DNA from: Actinomycetes bacterium
GTDB lineage: Bacteria; Actinomycetota; Thermoleophilia; Solirubrobacterales; Solirubrobacteraceae
Reading direction: 5' to 3'
DNA: 10,980 bases
NCBI GenBank assembly: GCA_023429855.1
Contig: JAEZDB010000273.1
Coordinates: forward strand, 1-10,980
Numbering within the stretch: the first letter of the stretch is position 1; each line of letters starts with the position of its first letter. This document shows, piece after piece, positions 1-6,223 of this stretch. A program made the position numbers and the translations under genes. The notes under the pieces are model-generated. The model ran no database searches. It was not told the DNA's origin and saw only the letters and a program-made list of their open reading frames with translations.

Positions 1-22
1 GGGACGCGTCCACCCTCGCGGC

Positions 23-63
23 TGTGCGCTTATGTGACAAGACATCTGACAAATCTGCGCACA
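23..63. repeat. Inverted repeat downstream of gyrA
   Basis: TGTGCGC (23-29) and GCGCACA (57-63) form a 7-bp dyad around a 27-nt, relatively A/T-rich loop that contains TGACAA twice (35-40 and 48-53). It begins 12 nt beyond the gyrA stop. It might help end gyrBA transcription, but there is no T-run. Alternatively it belongs to the control region of a gene to the left of the window. Confidence 0.35.
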
Positions 64-75
64 CGTTGCGTCGAG

Positions 76-2715
76 CTAGGTGACGTCGTTCTCGGTGGTC
101 GGCGAGTTCTCGTCGCCGGGATCGTCGATGTCGGACTCGTTGATCTGGACGCCGGGACTGCCCTCGTCGCCCTCGTCGCCTTCGGGCTGGCCAGGCTGGC
201 CAGGCACTTCGCCGTCGAGGGCGAGCTCAAGCGCCTCGGGAGCCGGCTCGGAACCGGAGTCCTCGTCGGAGTCGTAGACCACAGCGACCGCCGAGACCAC
301 GTCGTCGTCCTTCACGTTCATAACCTTGACTCCCTGGCTCAGTCGGCCGTAGCGGTTGATCCCGCGGACGGCGGTGCGCTGCACCATGCCCTCACGGGAG
401 ATGAACACGAGGCCGTCGTGCTCGCGGACCACAAGGGCACCGGCGAGCGCGCCCTTGGCGTCGGTGAGCTTGATGGTGCCCACGCCCTTGGTCCCGCGGT
501 TGGTCTTGCGGTACTGGTCGATGCCCGAGCGCTTGCCGAAGCCGTTCTCGGTCACGACGAGCAGGTCGTCGTCGTCCTTGGCCACATCCATGGCGAGGAC
601 GGCGTCGCCCTTGCTGGAGACGTCCATGCCGCGCACGCCGCTGGTATCGCGGCCCATGGCGCGGGTCGCGTTCTCGTGGAAGCGCACCGCCTGGCCCTTG
701 CGGCTGACCATCAGAATGTCGTCGTCGCCTGAGGTGCGGCGGACGGCGATCAGCTCGTCGTCGTCGCGGATCTTGATGGCGATGATGCCGTCGGCCTTGA
801 TCGGCGTGTTGTAGAGGCCGAACTCGGTCTTCTTGATGATGCCGTTCTTCGTGGCGAACACGAGGAACGGGCCCTCCGCGAAGTCGCGCGTGGAGAGGAC
901 GGATTGGATTCGCTCGCCGTCGCGCAGCGGCAGGATGTTGACCAGCGCGCGGCCCTTGGCGGTGCGCGATGCCTCCGGCAGCTCGTAGACCTTCTTGCGG
1001 TAGACCTTGCCCCGGTTGGAGAAGAACAGCAGGAAGTCGTGGCTTGAGCACACGAAGAGGTGCTCGATGAAGTCGCCGTCCTTCATGTTCATGCCGGTCA
1101 CGCCGCGGCCGCCGCGGTTCTGCTGGCGGTAGGTGGCGAGCGGCAGCGACTTGATGTAGCCCGAGTGCGTGATCGTGATGACCATCTGCTGGTCGGCGAT
1201 CAGGTCCTCGATGTCGATCTCGTCTTCGGAGTCGGTGATGAGCGTGCGGCGCTCGTCGCCGAAGCGCTCTGCGATCTCGGTGAGCTCTTCCTTGATGAGC
1301 GCGAAGATCTTGCGCTCGTCGCCGAGGATGTCGCGGAGCTCGCCGATACGCTCGAGCTTGTCGTCGTGCTCGCTCTGGATGGCGTCGGCCTCCAGCGCGG
1401 TGAGCTGGCTCAGACGCAGGTCGAGGATCGCCGACGCCTGGATCTCGGAGAGGTCGAAGCGGCTCATCAGCTCGACGCGGGCCGTCTCGCGGTCGCGGCT
1501 GGCGCGGATCACTTCGATGACCTCGTCGAGGTGGTCGAGGGCCTTCAGCAAGCCCTTGAGCACGTGGACGCGGCGTTCGAGGACGCCGAGCTCGTGCTTG
1601 GACCGGCGGACGATGACTTCGCGCTGGTGCTCGACCCAGACCTGCAGCGCCCGGCGCAGCGACAGCGTCCGCGGGACGTTGTCGACGAGGGCGACCATGT
1701 TCACGCCGAACGTGGTCTGCAGCGGCGTGTGCTTGTAGAGCTTGTTGCGGACGACGTCGGGGATGACGTCGCGCTTGAGCTCGATCACCAGGCGCATGCC
1801 GCGGCGGTCGGACTGGTCGTAGATGTCGGAGATCTCGGAGATCTTCTTGTCGTTGACCAGCTGCACGATCTTGCGGATCAGGCCGTTGTCGCCGCCTTTC
1901 TTGACCTCGTACGGCAGCTCGGTCACGACGAGCGCTTCCTTGCCGCGGCCGATGTCTTCGACGTGCATCTTGGCGCGGACTTTGACCTTGCCGCGGCCGG
2001 TCTCGTAGGCGTCGTTGATGCCCTGGCGGCCGACGATGATGCCGGCCGTTGGGAAGTCGGGACCCTTGATGTGCTGGAGGAGCTCCTCCGTCGTGATGTC
2101 GGGGTTGTCGATGAAGGCGACCACCGCGTCGACGACTTCGCGCAGGTTGTGCGGCGGGATCTTCGTCGCCATGCCGACGGCGATGCCGGAGCCGCCGTTG
2201 ACCAGCAGGTTCGGGAAGCGCGCCGGGAGCACGACCGGCTCCTGCTTGGAGCCGTCGTAGTTGGGCTGGAAGTCGACCGTGTCGGAGTCGAGGTCGCGCA
2301 GCATCTCCGTGGCGATGCGGGAGAGGCGCGCCTCGGTGTAGCGCATGGCGGCCGCGGGGTCGTCGTCGATCGAGCCGAAGTTGCCCTGGCCGTCGATGAG
2401 CTCGTGGCGCATCGAGAACGGCTGCGCCATGCGGACGAGCGTGTCGTAGATGGCCGAGTCGCCGTGCGGGTGGTACTTGCCCATCACGTCGCCGACGATG
2501 GCGGCGCTCTTGGAGTACGGCCGGGTGGGGCCTTGGCCGTTCTCGTTCATCGAGAACAGGACGCGGCGGTGGACGGGCTTGAGGCCGTCGCGTGCGTCGG
2601 GGAGGGCGCGGCCCACGATCACGCTCATGGCGTAATCGAGGTACGCCGTGTGCATCTCGTCTTCGAGTGCACGCGGCTCGATGTTGCCGCCGCCGATCAG
2701 ATCAGAAGAACTCAT
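76..2715 (-). CDS. gyrA: DNA gyrase subunit A
   Basis: This is the DNA breakage-reunion subunit of the cytoplasmic GyrA2B2 type IIA topoisomerase, which introduces negative supercoils using ATP. The 879-residue product carries the winged-helix region with the quinolone-resistance segment GKYHPHGDSAIYD at about 79-91 (S87 and D91 match E. coli S83 and D87). The catalytic tyrosine is Y126 in RYTEARLS. A coiled-coil tower and gate region covers about 360-500. The GyrA box is QNRGGRG at 532-538, a variant of the usual QRRGG[R/K]G, and begins the six-bladed C-terminal DNA-wrapping domain (about 510-812). The last ~64 residues are acidic, rich in Gly, Pro, Asp and Glu, and probably disordered. The ATG is supported by AAGGGAGG at 2725-2732, nine bases upstream. 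It lies 17 nt after gyrB and is almost certainly co-transcribed with it. GyrA rather than ParC is indicated by the GyrA box and the gyrB neighbour. Confidence 0.98.
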   Translation of the reverse strand: MSSSDLIGGGNIEPRALEDEMHTAYLDYAMSVIVGRALPDARDGLKPVHRRVLFSMNENGQGPTRPYSKSAAIVGDVMGKYHPHGDSAIYDTLVRMAQPFSMRHELIDGQGNFGSIDDDPAAAMRYTEARLSRIATEMLRDLDSDTVDFQPNYDGSKQEPVVLPARFPNLLVNGGSGIAVGMATKIPPHNLREVVDAVVAFIDNPDITTEELLQHIKGPDFPTAGIIVGRQGINDAYETGRGKVKVRAKMHVEDIGRGKEALVVTELPYEVKKGGDNGLIRKIVQLVNDKKISEISDIYDQSDRRGMRLVIELKRDVIPDVVRNKLYKHTPLQTTFGVNMVALVDNVPRTLSLRRALQVWVEHQREVIVRRSKHELGVLERRVHVLKGLLKALDHLDEVIEVIRASRDRETARVELMSRFDLSEIQASAILDLRLSQLTALEADAIQSEHDDKLERIGELRDILGDERKIFALIKEELTEIAERFGDERRTLITDSEDEIDIEDLIADQQMVITITHSGYIKSLPLATYRQQNRGGRGVTGMNMKDGDFIEHLFVCSSHDFLLFFSNRGKVYRKKVYELPEASRTAKGRALVNILPLRDGERIQSVLSTRDFAEGPFLVFATKNGIIKKTEFGLYNTPIKADGIIAIKIRDDDELIAVRRTSGDDDILMVSRKGQAVRFHENATRAMGRDTSGVRGMDVSSKGDAVLAMDVAKDDDDLLVVTENGFGKRSGIDQYRKTNRGTKGVGTIKLTDAKGALAGALVVREHDGLVFISREGMVQRTAVRGINRYGRLSQGVKVMNVKDDDVVSAVAVVYDSDEDSGSEPAPEALELALDGEVPGQPGQPEGDEGDEGSPGVQINESDIDDPGDENSPTTENDVT

Positions 2716-2724
2716 TCGCTAGTG

Positions 2725-2732
2725 CCTCCCTT
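2725..2732 (-). promoter_or_regulatory. gyrA ribosome binding site
   Basis: The minus strand reads AAGGGAGG with nine bases to the gyrA ATG, and it follows directly after the gyrB stop codon at 2733-2735. It is the clearest Shine-Dalgarno sequence in the window; most other starts here have weak or no SD. It fixes the gyrA start and would allow reinitiation by ribosomes leaving gyrB. Confidence 0.85.
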
Positions 2733-5168
2733 CTAGATGTCGAGATTGGCGACGTTGCCGCCGTAGGTTTCGATGAACTCCTTGCGGGGCTCCACCAGGT
2801 CGCCCATGAGCTTGGAGAAGATCTCGTCGGCTGCCGTGGCGTCGTCGATGGTGACCTGCGCGAGGGTGCGCTTAGCGGGGTCCATCGTGGTGTCGGAGAG
2901 CTGCTCGGCGTTCATCTCGCCGAGGCCCTTGAAGCGGCTGAGCGTGGTGCCGCGCTGCGCGAGGCGCAGGACGGTGTCGCGCAGGCCCTGGTAGCCGGTG
3001 GCGGGCTGGGAGTGGTCGTCGAGCTTGACCGTGAAAGGGCCGCCGCCGACGAGGCTGGCGAGGCCTTCGCGGGCGTCGACGAGCTGCCGGTAGGGCGTCT
3101 TCGTGCCGTAGACGGGGTCGAACAGCGAGCGGCGGAGCCGGAAGACGCGGGCGTGCCCGGTCGTCTTCTCGATCGACTTGACCCACAGGTCGGTGTCGCT
3201 CGTCTCTTCGACGGAGGTGTCGAACGGCGCCGAGTCCTCGGACTTGGCGGCGATGGCCGCCTCGGCCTCGCCGGAGTTCTTGATGAGCCTGTCGAGCAGC
3301 GACGAGGATTCGAGGAAGCTGAGCGCTTCGTGGCCGTACTCCGAGCGCAGCTGGCTGGCCCACGCGTCGTAGTGCTTGAGCAGGCGCGTGAGCTTTTGCC
3401 AGCGCAGCTCGGTCATCGTCGTCTTCTTGCCGGCGCGGTCGGTGACCTCGATCTTCTCCCACTTGTCGGAGAGGAGGATCTCCTCGAGCTCGGACTGGTG
3501 CTCGATGTAGCGCGTCTGGTTGCCGCGCTTGAGGCGGTAGAGCGGCGGCTTGGCGATGTAGACGAAGCCGCCATCGATCAGCTCGCGCATCTCGCGGAAC
3601 AGCAGCGTGAGCGCGAGGGTGCGGATGTGGGCGCCGTCGACGTCGGCGTCGGTCATGAGGATGATCTTGTGGTACCGCAGCTTCTCGAGGTCGAACTCGT
3701 CGCGGACGCCCGTGCCGATCGCGGTGATCAGCGCCTGGATCTCCTGGTTGGCCAGCACCTTGTCGATGCGGGCCTTCTCGACGTTGAGGATCTTGCCGCG
3801 CAGCGGCAGAATCGCTTGGGTCGAGCGGTCGCGGCCCTGCTTGGCCGAGCCGCCGGCCGAGTCGCCCTCCACGATGAAGAGCTCGGCGAGGGCCGGGTCC
3901 TTCACGGCGCAGTCGGCGAGCTTGCCGGGCAGCGTCGAGTTCTCGAGGGCCGACTTGCGGCGGGTGAGGTCGCGGGCCTTGCGGGCTGCGGCGCGCGCCT
4001 GGGCAGCCGAAACGGCCTTGCGGACCACGGCGCCGGCGTCTTGCGGGTTCTCCTCGAAGAACTCGGCGAGCTTGGAGTTGACGATGTTGGCGACGAAGCC
4101 CTCCATGCCGGGGTTGCCGAGCTTGGTCTTCGTCTGGCCTTCGAACTGCGGGTTGCCGAGCTTGGCCGAGATGACGGCGGTCAGGCCCTCGCGGATGTCT
4201 TCGCCCGAGAGGTTGTCGTCGCGGCCCTCTTTGAGCAGACCCTTTTCACGCGCGTAGCGGTTGATCGTGCGCGTGAGCGCCGAGCGGAAGCCGGAGAGGT
4301 GGGAGCCGCCCTCGTGCGTGTTGATGTTGTTGGCGAACGAGTGGACCGACTCCTGGTAGGTCGTGTTCCACTGCATCGCGATCTCGACCGACCCCTCGGG
4401 GCTCTCGCCCTCGAAGTAGACGATCTTGCGGCCCATCGTCTCCTTGGCGCCGTTCAGGTGGGCGACGAAGTCGGCGATGCCGCCCTCGGCGTGGAAGGTC
4501 GCCTCCTTGCCCTCGCCGCGCTCGTCCTTGAGGACGATCTTGAGGCCCTTGGTAAGGAAGGAGGTTTCCCGCAGGCGCGTCTCGAGGATGTTCCAGTCGA
4601 AGACCGTCTCCTCGAAGATGTCGGGGTCGGGGGCGAAGGTGATCGTGGTGCCGGTCTCCTCCGACGCCTCGCCTTGCTTGATCGGGCCCTTCGGCACGCC
4701 GCGCTCGTAGCTCTGGCGGTGAACGAAGCCGTCGCGAGTGACCTCGGCGTCGAGCGTGGTCGACAGGGCGTTCACCACGGAGGAGCCGACGCCGTGGAGG
4801 CCGCCCGAGACCTTGTAGCCGCCGCCGTCGCCGAACTTGCCGCCCGCGTGCAGGACGGTGAGGACGACTTCGAGGGCCGACTTGCCCTCCTTGTCCATCG
4901 TCGCGACCGGGATGCCGCGGCCGTTGTCCTTGACGGTGACCGAGTTGTCGGGGTGGATCGTCACGTCGACCTGGGTCGCGTGGCCCGCCAGGGCCTCATC
5001 GACGGAGTTGTCGACGATCTCCCAGACGAGGTGGTGCAGGCCCCGGATGCCGGTGGAGCCGATGTACATGCCCGGGCGGAGCCGGACGGCCTCGAGGCCT
5101 TCGAGGACGGTGATGTCGTCGGCGCCGTAGGACGCCGAGCCCTGGTCGGGAGTGGGATCGTCAGCCAT
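2733..5168 (-). CDS. gyrB: DNA gyrase subunit B with large insert in the TOPRIM-tail region
   Basis: This is the ATPase subunit of DNA gyrase, 811 residues. The GHKL ATPase domain shows catalytic E50 and N54 in WEIVDNSVDEAL, D81 in DNGRGIP, and the lid KVSGGLHGVGSSVVNAL at about 119-135. The transducer lysine motif QTKTK is at 345-349. The TOPRIM domain has EGDSAGG (434-440), PLRGKILNVEKA (455-466) and the metal-binding DADVDGAHIRTL (507-518). The terminal motif FKGLGEMNAEQL is at 747-758. Between TOPRIM and that motif, about residues 551-742, lies a long insert. It makes the protein as long as E. coli GyrB (804 aa) rather than the shorter Gram-positive form. The start ATG at 5166-5168 fits the N-terminus of the family, although the SD (GGGGCGA) is weak and sits in a hairpin. 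It heads the gyrB-gyrA unit. The context and paired gyrA exclude ParE. Confidence 0.98.
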   Translation of the reverse strand: MADDPTPDQGSASYGADDITVLEGLEAVRLRPGMYIGSTGIRGLHHLVWEIVDNSVDEALAGHATQVDVTIHPDNSVTVKDNGRGIPVATMDKEGKSALEVVLTVLHAGGKFGDGGGYKVSGGLHGVGSSVVNALSTTLDAEVTRDGFVHRQSYERGVPKGPIKQGEASEETGTTITFAPDPDIFEETVFDWNILETRLRETSFLTKGLKIVLKDERGEGKEATFHAEGGIADFVAHLNGAKETMGRKIVYFEGESPEGSVEIAMQWNTTYQESVHSFANNINTHEGGSHLSGFRSALTRTINRYAREKGLLKEGRDDNLSGEDIREGLTAVISAKLGNPQFEGQTKTKLGNPGMEGFVANIVNSKLAEFFEENPQDAGAVVRKAVSAAQARAAARKARDLTRRKSALENSTLPGKLADCAVKDPALAELFIVEGDSAGGSAKQGRDRSTQAILPLRGKILNVEKARIDKVLANQEIQALITAIGTGVRDEFDLEKLRYHKIILMTDADVDGAHIRTLALTLLFREMRELIDGGFVYIAKPPLYRLKRGNQTRYIEHQSELEEILLSDKWEKIEVTDRAGKKTTMTELRWQKLTRLLKHYDAWASQLRSEYGHEALSFLESSSLLDRLIKNSGEAEAAIAAKSEDSAPFDTSVEETSDTDLWVKSIEKTTGHARVFRLRRSLFDPVYGTKTPYRQLVDAREGLASLVGGGPFTVKLDDHSQPATGYQGLRDTVLRLAQRGTTLSRFKGLGEMNAEQLSDTTMDPAKRTLAQVTIDDATAADEIFSKLMGDLVEPRKEFIETYGGNVANLDI

Positions 5169-5177
5169 GCAGAGATC

Positions 5178-5198
5178 GCCCCGGTTACAGCCCGGGGC
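5178..5198 (-). promoter_or_regulatory. Hairpin over the gyrB ribosome binding region
   Basis: The minus strand contains GCCCCGG, a 7-nt loop, then CCGGGGC, a perfect 7-bp G/C stem. It ends nine bases before the gyrB ATG. The only SD-like purine stretch (GGGGCGA) begins inside the 3' arm, so folding would be expected to limit ribosome access. The inverted repeat is visible in the sequence. A regulatory role is inference, and there is no poly-U tract to suggest a terminator. Confidence 0.5.
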
Positions 5199-5215
5199 AG
5201 CGTTGGAAGAGCGGC

Positions 5216-5233
5216 CGCGCGGAATCCCGCGCG
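5216..5233 (-). promoter_or_regulatory. 5'-proximal hairpin of the gyrB leader
   Basis: The minus strand reads CGCGCGG, tetraloop GATT, then CCGCGCG, a perfect 7-bp stem. It starts only a few bases after the transcription start expected from the TAGAAT element at 5243-5248, so it would sit at the 5' end of the gyrB-gyrA mRNA. It could protect the transcript or act together with the second hairpin at 5178-5198. The function is inferred. Confidence 0.45.
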
Positions 5234-5242
5234 CATACAGCC

Positions 5243-5248
5243 ATTCTA
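5243..5248 (-). promoter_or_regulatory. Candidate -10 element for gyrBA
   Basis: TAGAAT on the minus strand, with TG just before it, is a good match to the sigma70-type -10 TATAAT in an otherwise very GC-rich region. No convincing -35 is present at 16-18 bp. A start near 5236-5238 would give a leader of about 70 nt carrying two hairpins. It was chosen by motif and position only. Confidence 0.45.
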
Positions 5249-5412
5249 CAGGGCCGACGCGGCGGAAACGCGATCTGAGGGCTTCGGCAGCTTTAGGCGA
5301 CCAAAGATGGCGCTAAGTGTGCGCAATCCGCGAGAGAGGTGTTTACCAGCGCGAGAGCGATTTGGCTCGGCCTTGGCGAACAGGTGATCGGCCGCGGACG
5401 CGACTCGTTTGA

Positions 5413-5428
5413 CCACCCGAACGGGTGG
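5413..5428. repeat. Inverted repeat CCACCCG-AA-CGGGTGG
   Basis: This is a perfect 7-bp dyad with a 2-nt centre, overlapping the TTGACC hexamer at 5409-5414 and lying about 46 bp before the ATG at 5475. It is followed at 5435-5446 by a second small dyad, CGCCT-CA-AGGCG. No T-run follows, so a terminator is unlikely, and an operator for the plus-strand gene is possible. The repeats are seen directly; the role is inferred. Confidence 0.4.
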
Positions 5429-5474
5429 CTGGGGCGCCTCAAGGCGTCTGCGGCTGAACCGAGTCCCCAGCTAG

Positions 5475-5900
5475 ATGACCAGAACCTTGTCGATCGTTGC
5501 TGCGCTGATCGTGGCCCTCGCCGTGGGCACGCTTGGCCTTGGACGGGCCTCGGCGTCGCCCGACGAGCGCTTGGCGATGGCCGCCGTCGACACCTGGCTC
5601 AGCGCCGCCGCACAGCGCGACGTCAGCGGGATGTGCGCCGTCGAAGCCGTCCCGCAGCCCGCCGCAAACCGCATCGCGATGCGTGCCGACGCCTGGGCCG
5701 CAGCCTGCCCGAAGACGTACGACCCGGCGCGCGTCTCGAATGACGCTGCCGGCTACCAGCAGGCGCGTGCTGCCGGACCAACGTCGACCGTCACGTGGGC
5801 AGGCTCTGAGATCCGCGTCAGCTACGACGACCAGAACCTCGCCTTCTACGCCGTCGAAGAGGACGGCGCCTGGCGGGTGCGCGGCGCCGGTACGCGTTAG
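5475..5900 (+). CDS. Small secreted protein, possibly NTF2/SnoaL-like fold
   Basis: I do not recognise this 141-residue protein at family level. The N-terminus is a typical Sec signal peptide: MTRT, then a hydrophobic stretch at about 5-23 and a likely cleavage after ASA at 25-27. The mature part begins with a helix (about 30-50) and holds two cysteines (C54, C78) that could form a disulfide outside the membrane. It ends with strand-like segments including AFYAVEEDGAWRVRG. That helix-then-strands pattern with a terminal 'DG-WR' resembles small secreted NTF2-like proteins, but this is only a resemblance. The ATG is preceded directly by an in-frame TAG, so the start cannot lie upstream, and no SD is evident. 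The G/C-rich third positions support real coding. It is divergent from gyrB and convergent with dciA, and its stop overlaps the dciA stop. It is head-on to the fork leaving oriC. Confidence 0.75.
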   Translation: MTRTLSIVAALIVALAVGTLGLGRASASPDERLAMAAVDTWLSAAAQRDVSGMCAVEAVPQPAANRIAMRADAWAAACPKTYDPARVSNDAAGYQQARAAGPTSTVTWAGSEIRVSYDDQNLAFYAVEEDGAWRVRGAGTR

Positions 5901-6223
5901 CGACCGGGCCCGCGGCGTCCCGCCGGCCCCTGGAAGCGCAGCGCGCAGTGCAGCTCCAGCACGTCGGCCATCAGCGCGCGGATCTGAGGTTCGCGCATCG
6001 AAAGCTCGCTCGCCATCGCGCCAGAGTCGCAGCGGATGACGATCGTGCCGTCGCCTTGGAGGCGGATCGGCTCGCTGTGGGCGGCGTGCTTCTTGCCGAC
6101 GAGTTGCGGCCATGCGGTCTGTACGCGCGAGAGCGGATCGGTCGGCGCGAGGTCGCTGACGACGCCCTGCATCACCGACGCCATCGTGCGCGGCCCGCGG
6201 CGCTTGGGGTTCGGGACCCTCAT
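5897..6223 (-). CDS. dciA: DUF721 / DciA-like protein
   Basis: DciA (DUF721) proteins assist loading or activity of the replicative helicase DnaB in bacteria lacking DnaC, and in actinobacteria the gene sits after recF, as here. The 108-residue product has the family core: a helix leading to VQTAWPQLVGKKHAAHSEP (W38 conserved) at about 34-52, the strand pair LQGDGTIVIRCDSGAMASEL at about 55-74, and the following helix ending near 95. It is shorter than typical actinobacterial members (about 150-190 aa), with only a short basic N-terminal extension and a basic Gly/Arg/Pro-rich end. The ATG overlaps the recF stop as ATGA (6220-6223), implying translational coupling. Its stop overlaps that of the convergent plus-strand gene by four bases. 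Confidence 0.88.
   Translation of the reverse strand: MRVPNPKRRGPRTMASVMQGVVSDLAPTDPLSRVQTAWPQLVGKKHAAHSEPIRLQGDGTIVIRCDSGAMASELSMREPQIRALMADVLELHCALRFQGPAGRRGPGR

Larger units (their letters stand above)
5169..5474. other. Divergent intergenic region between gyrB and the secreted-protein gene
   Basis: This 306-bp stretch contains no convincing gene. The gyrB side holds the leader hairpins (5178-5198, 5216-5233) and the -10 candidate (5243-5248). The other side holds a TTGACC -35-like hexamer (5409-5414) and two adjacent dyads (5413-5428 and 5435-5446) before the plus-strand gene. The middle, about 5290-5400, shows no motif I can name. No DnaA box is present. Confidence 0.6.

Noticed and set aside
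1060..2736. Plus-strand open frame (558 codons) opposite gyrA
   Set aside because: It is a shadow of gyrA with the same compositional bias and no recognisable motif.
3179..3187. DnaA-box-like TGACCCACA in gyrB
   Set aside because: It matches only 7/9, is isolated, and is built from ordinary codons.
2943..3518. Possible intein in GyrB
   Set aside because: There is no splice-junction Cys/Ser with His-Asn end motif and no endonuclease motif. The region behaves as a family-type insert.
2592..5387. Long plus-strand open frame (931 codons) opposite gyrB
   Set aside because: It is antisense to an unambiguous gyrB. Long mirror frames are expected in DNA with G/C-rich third positions, and its translation is a low-complexity Ala/Val/Leu/Asp/Glu mix with no domain.
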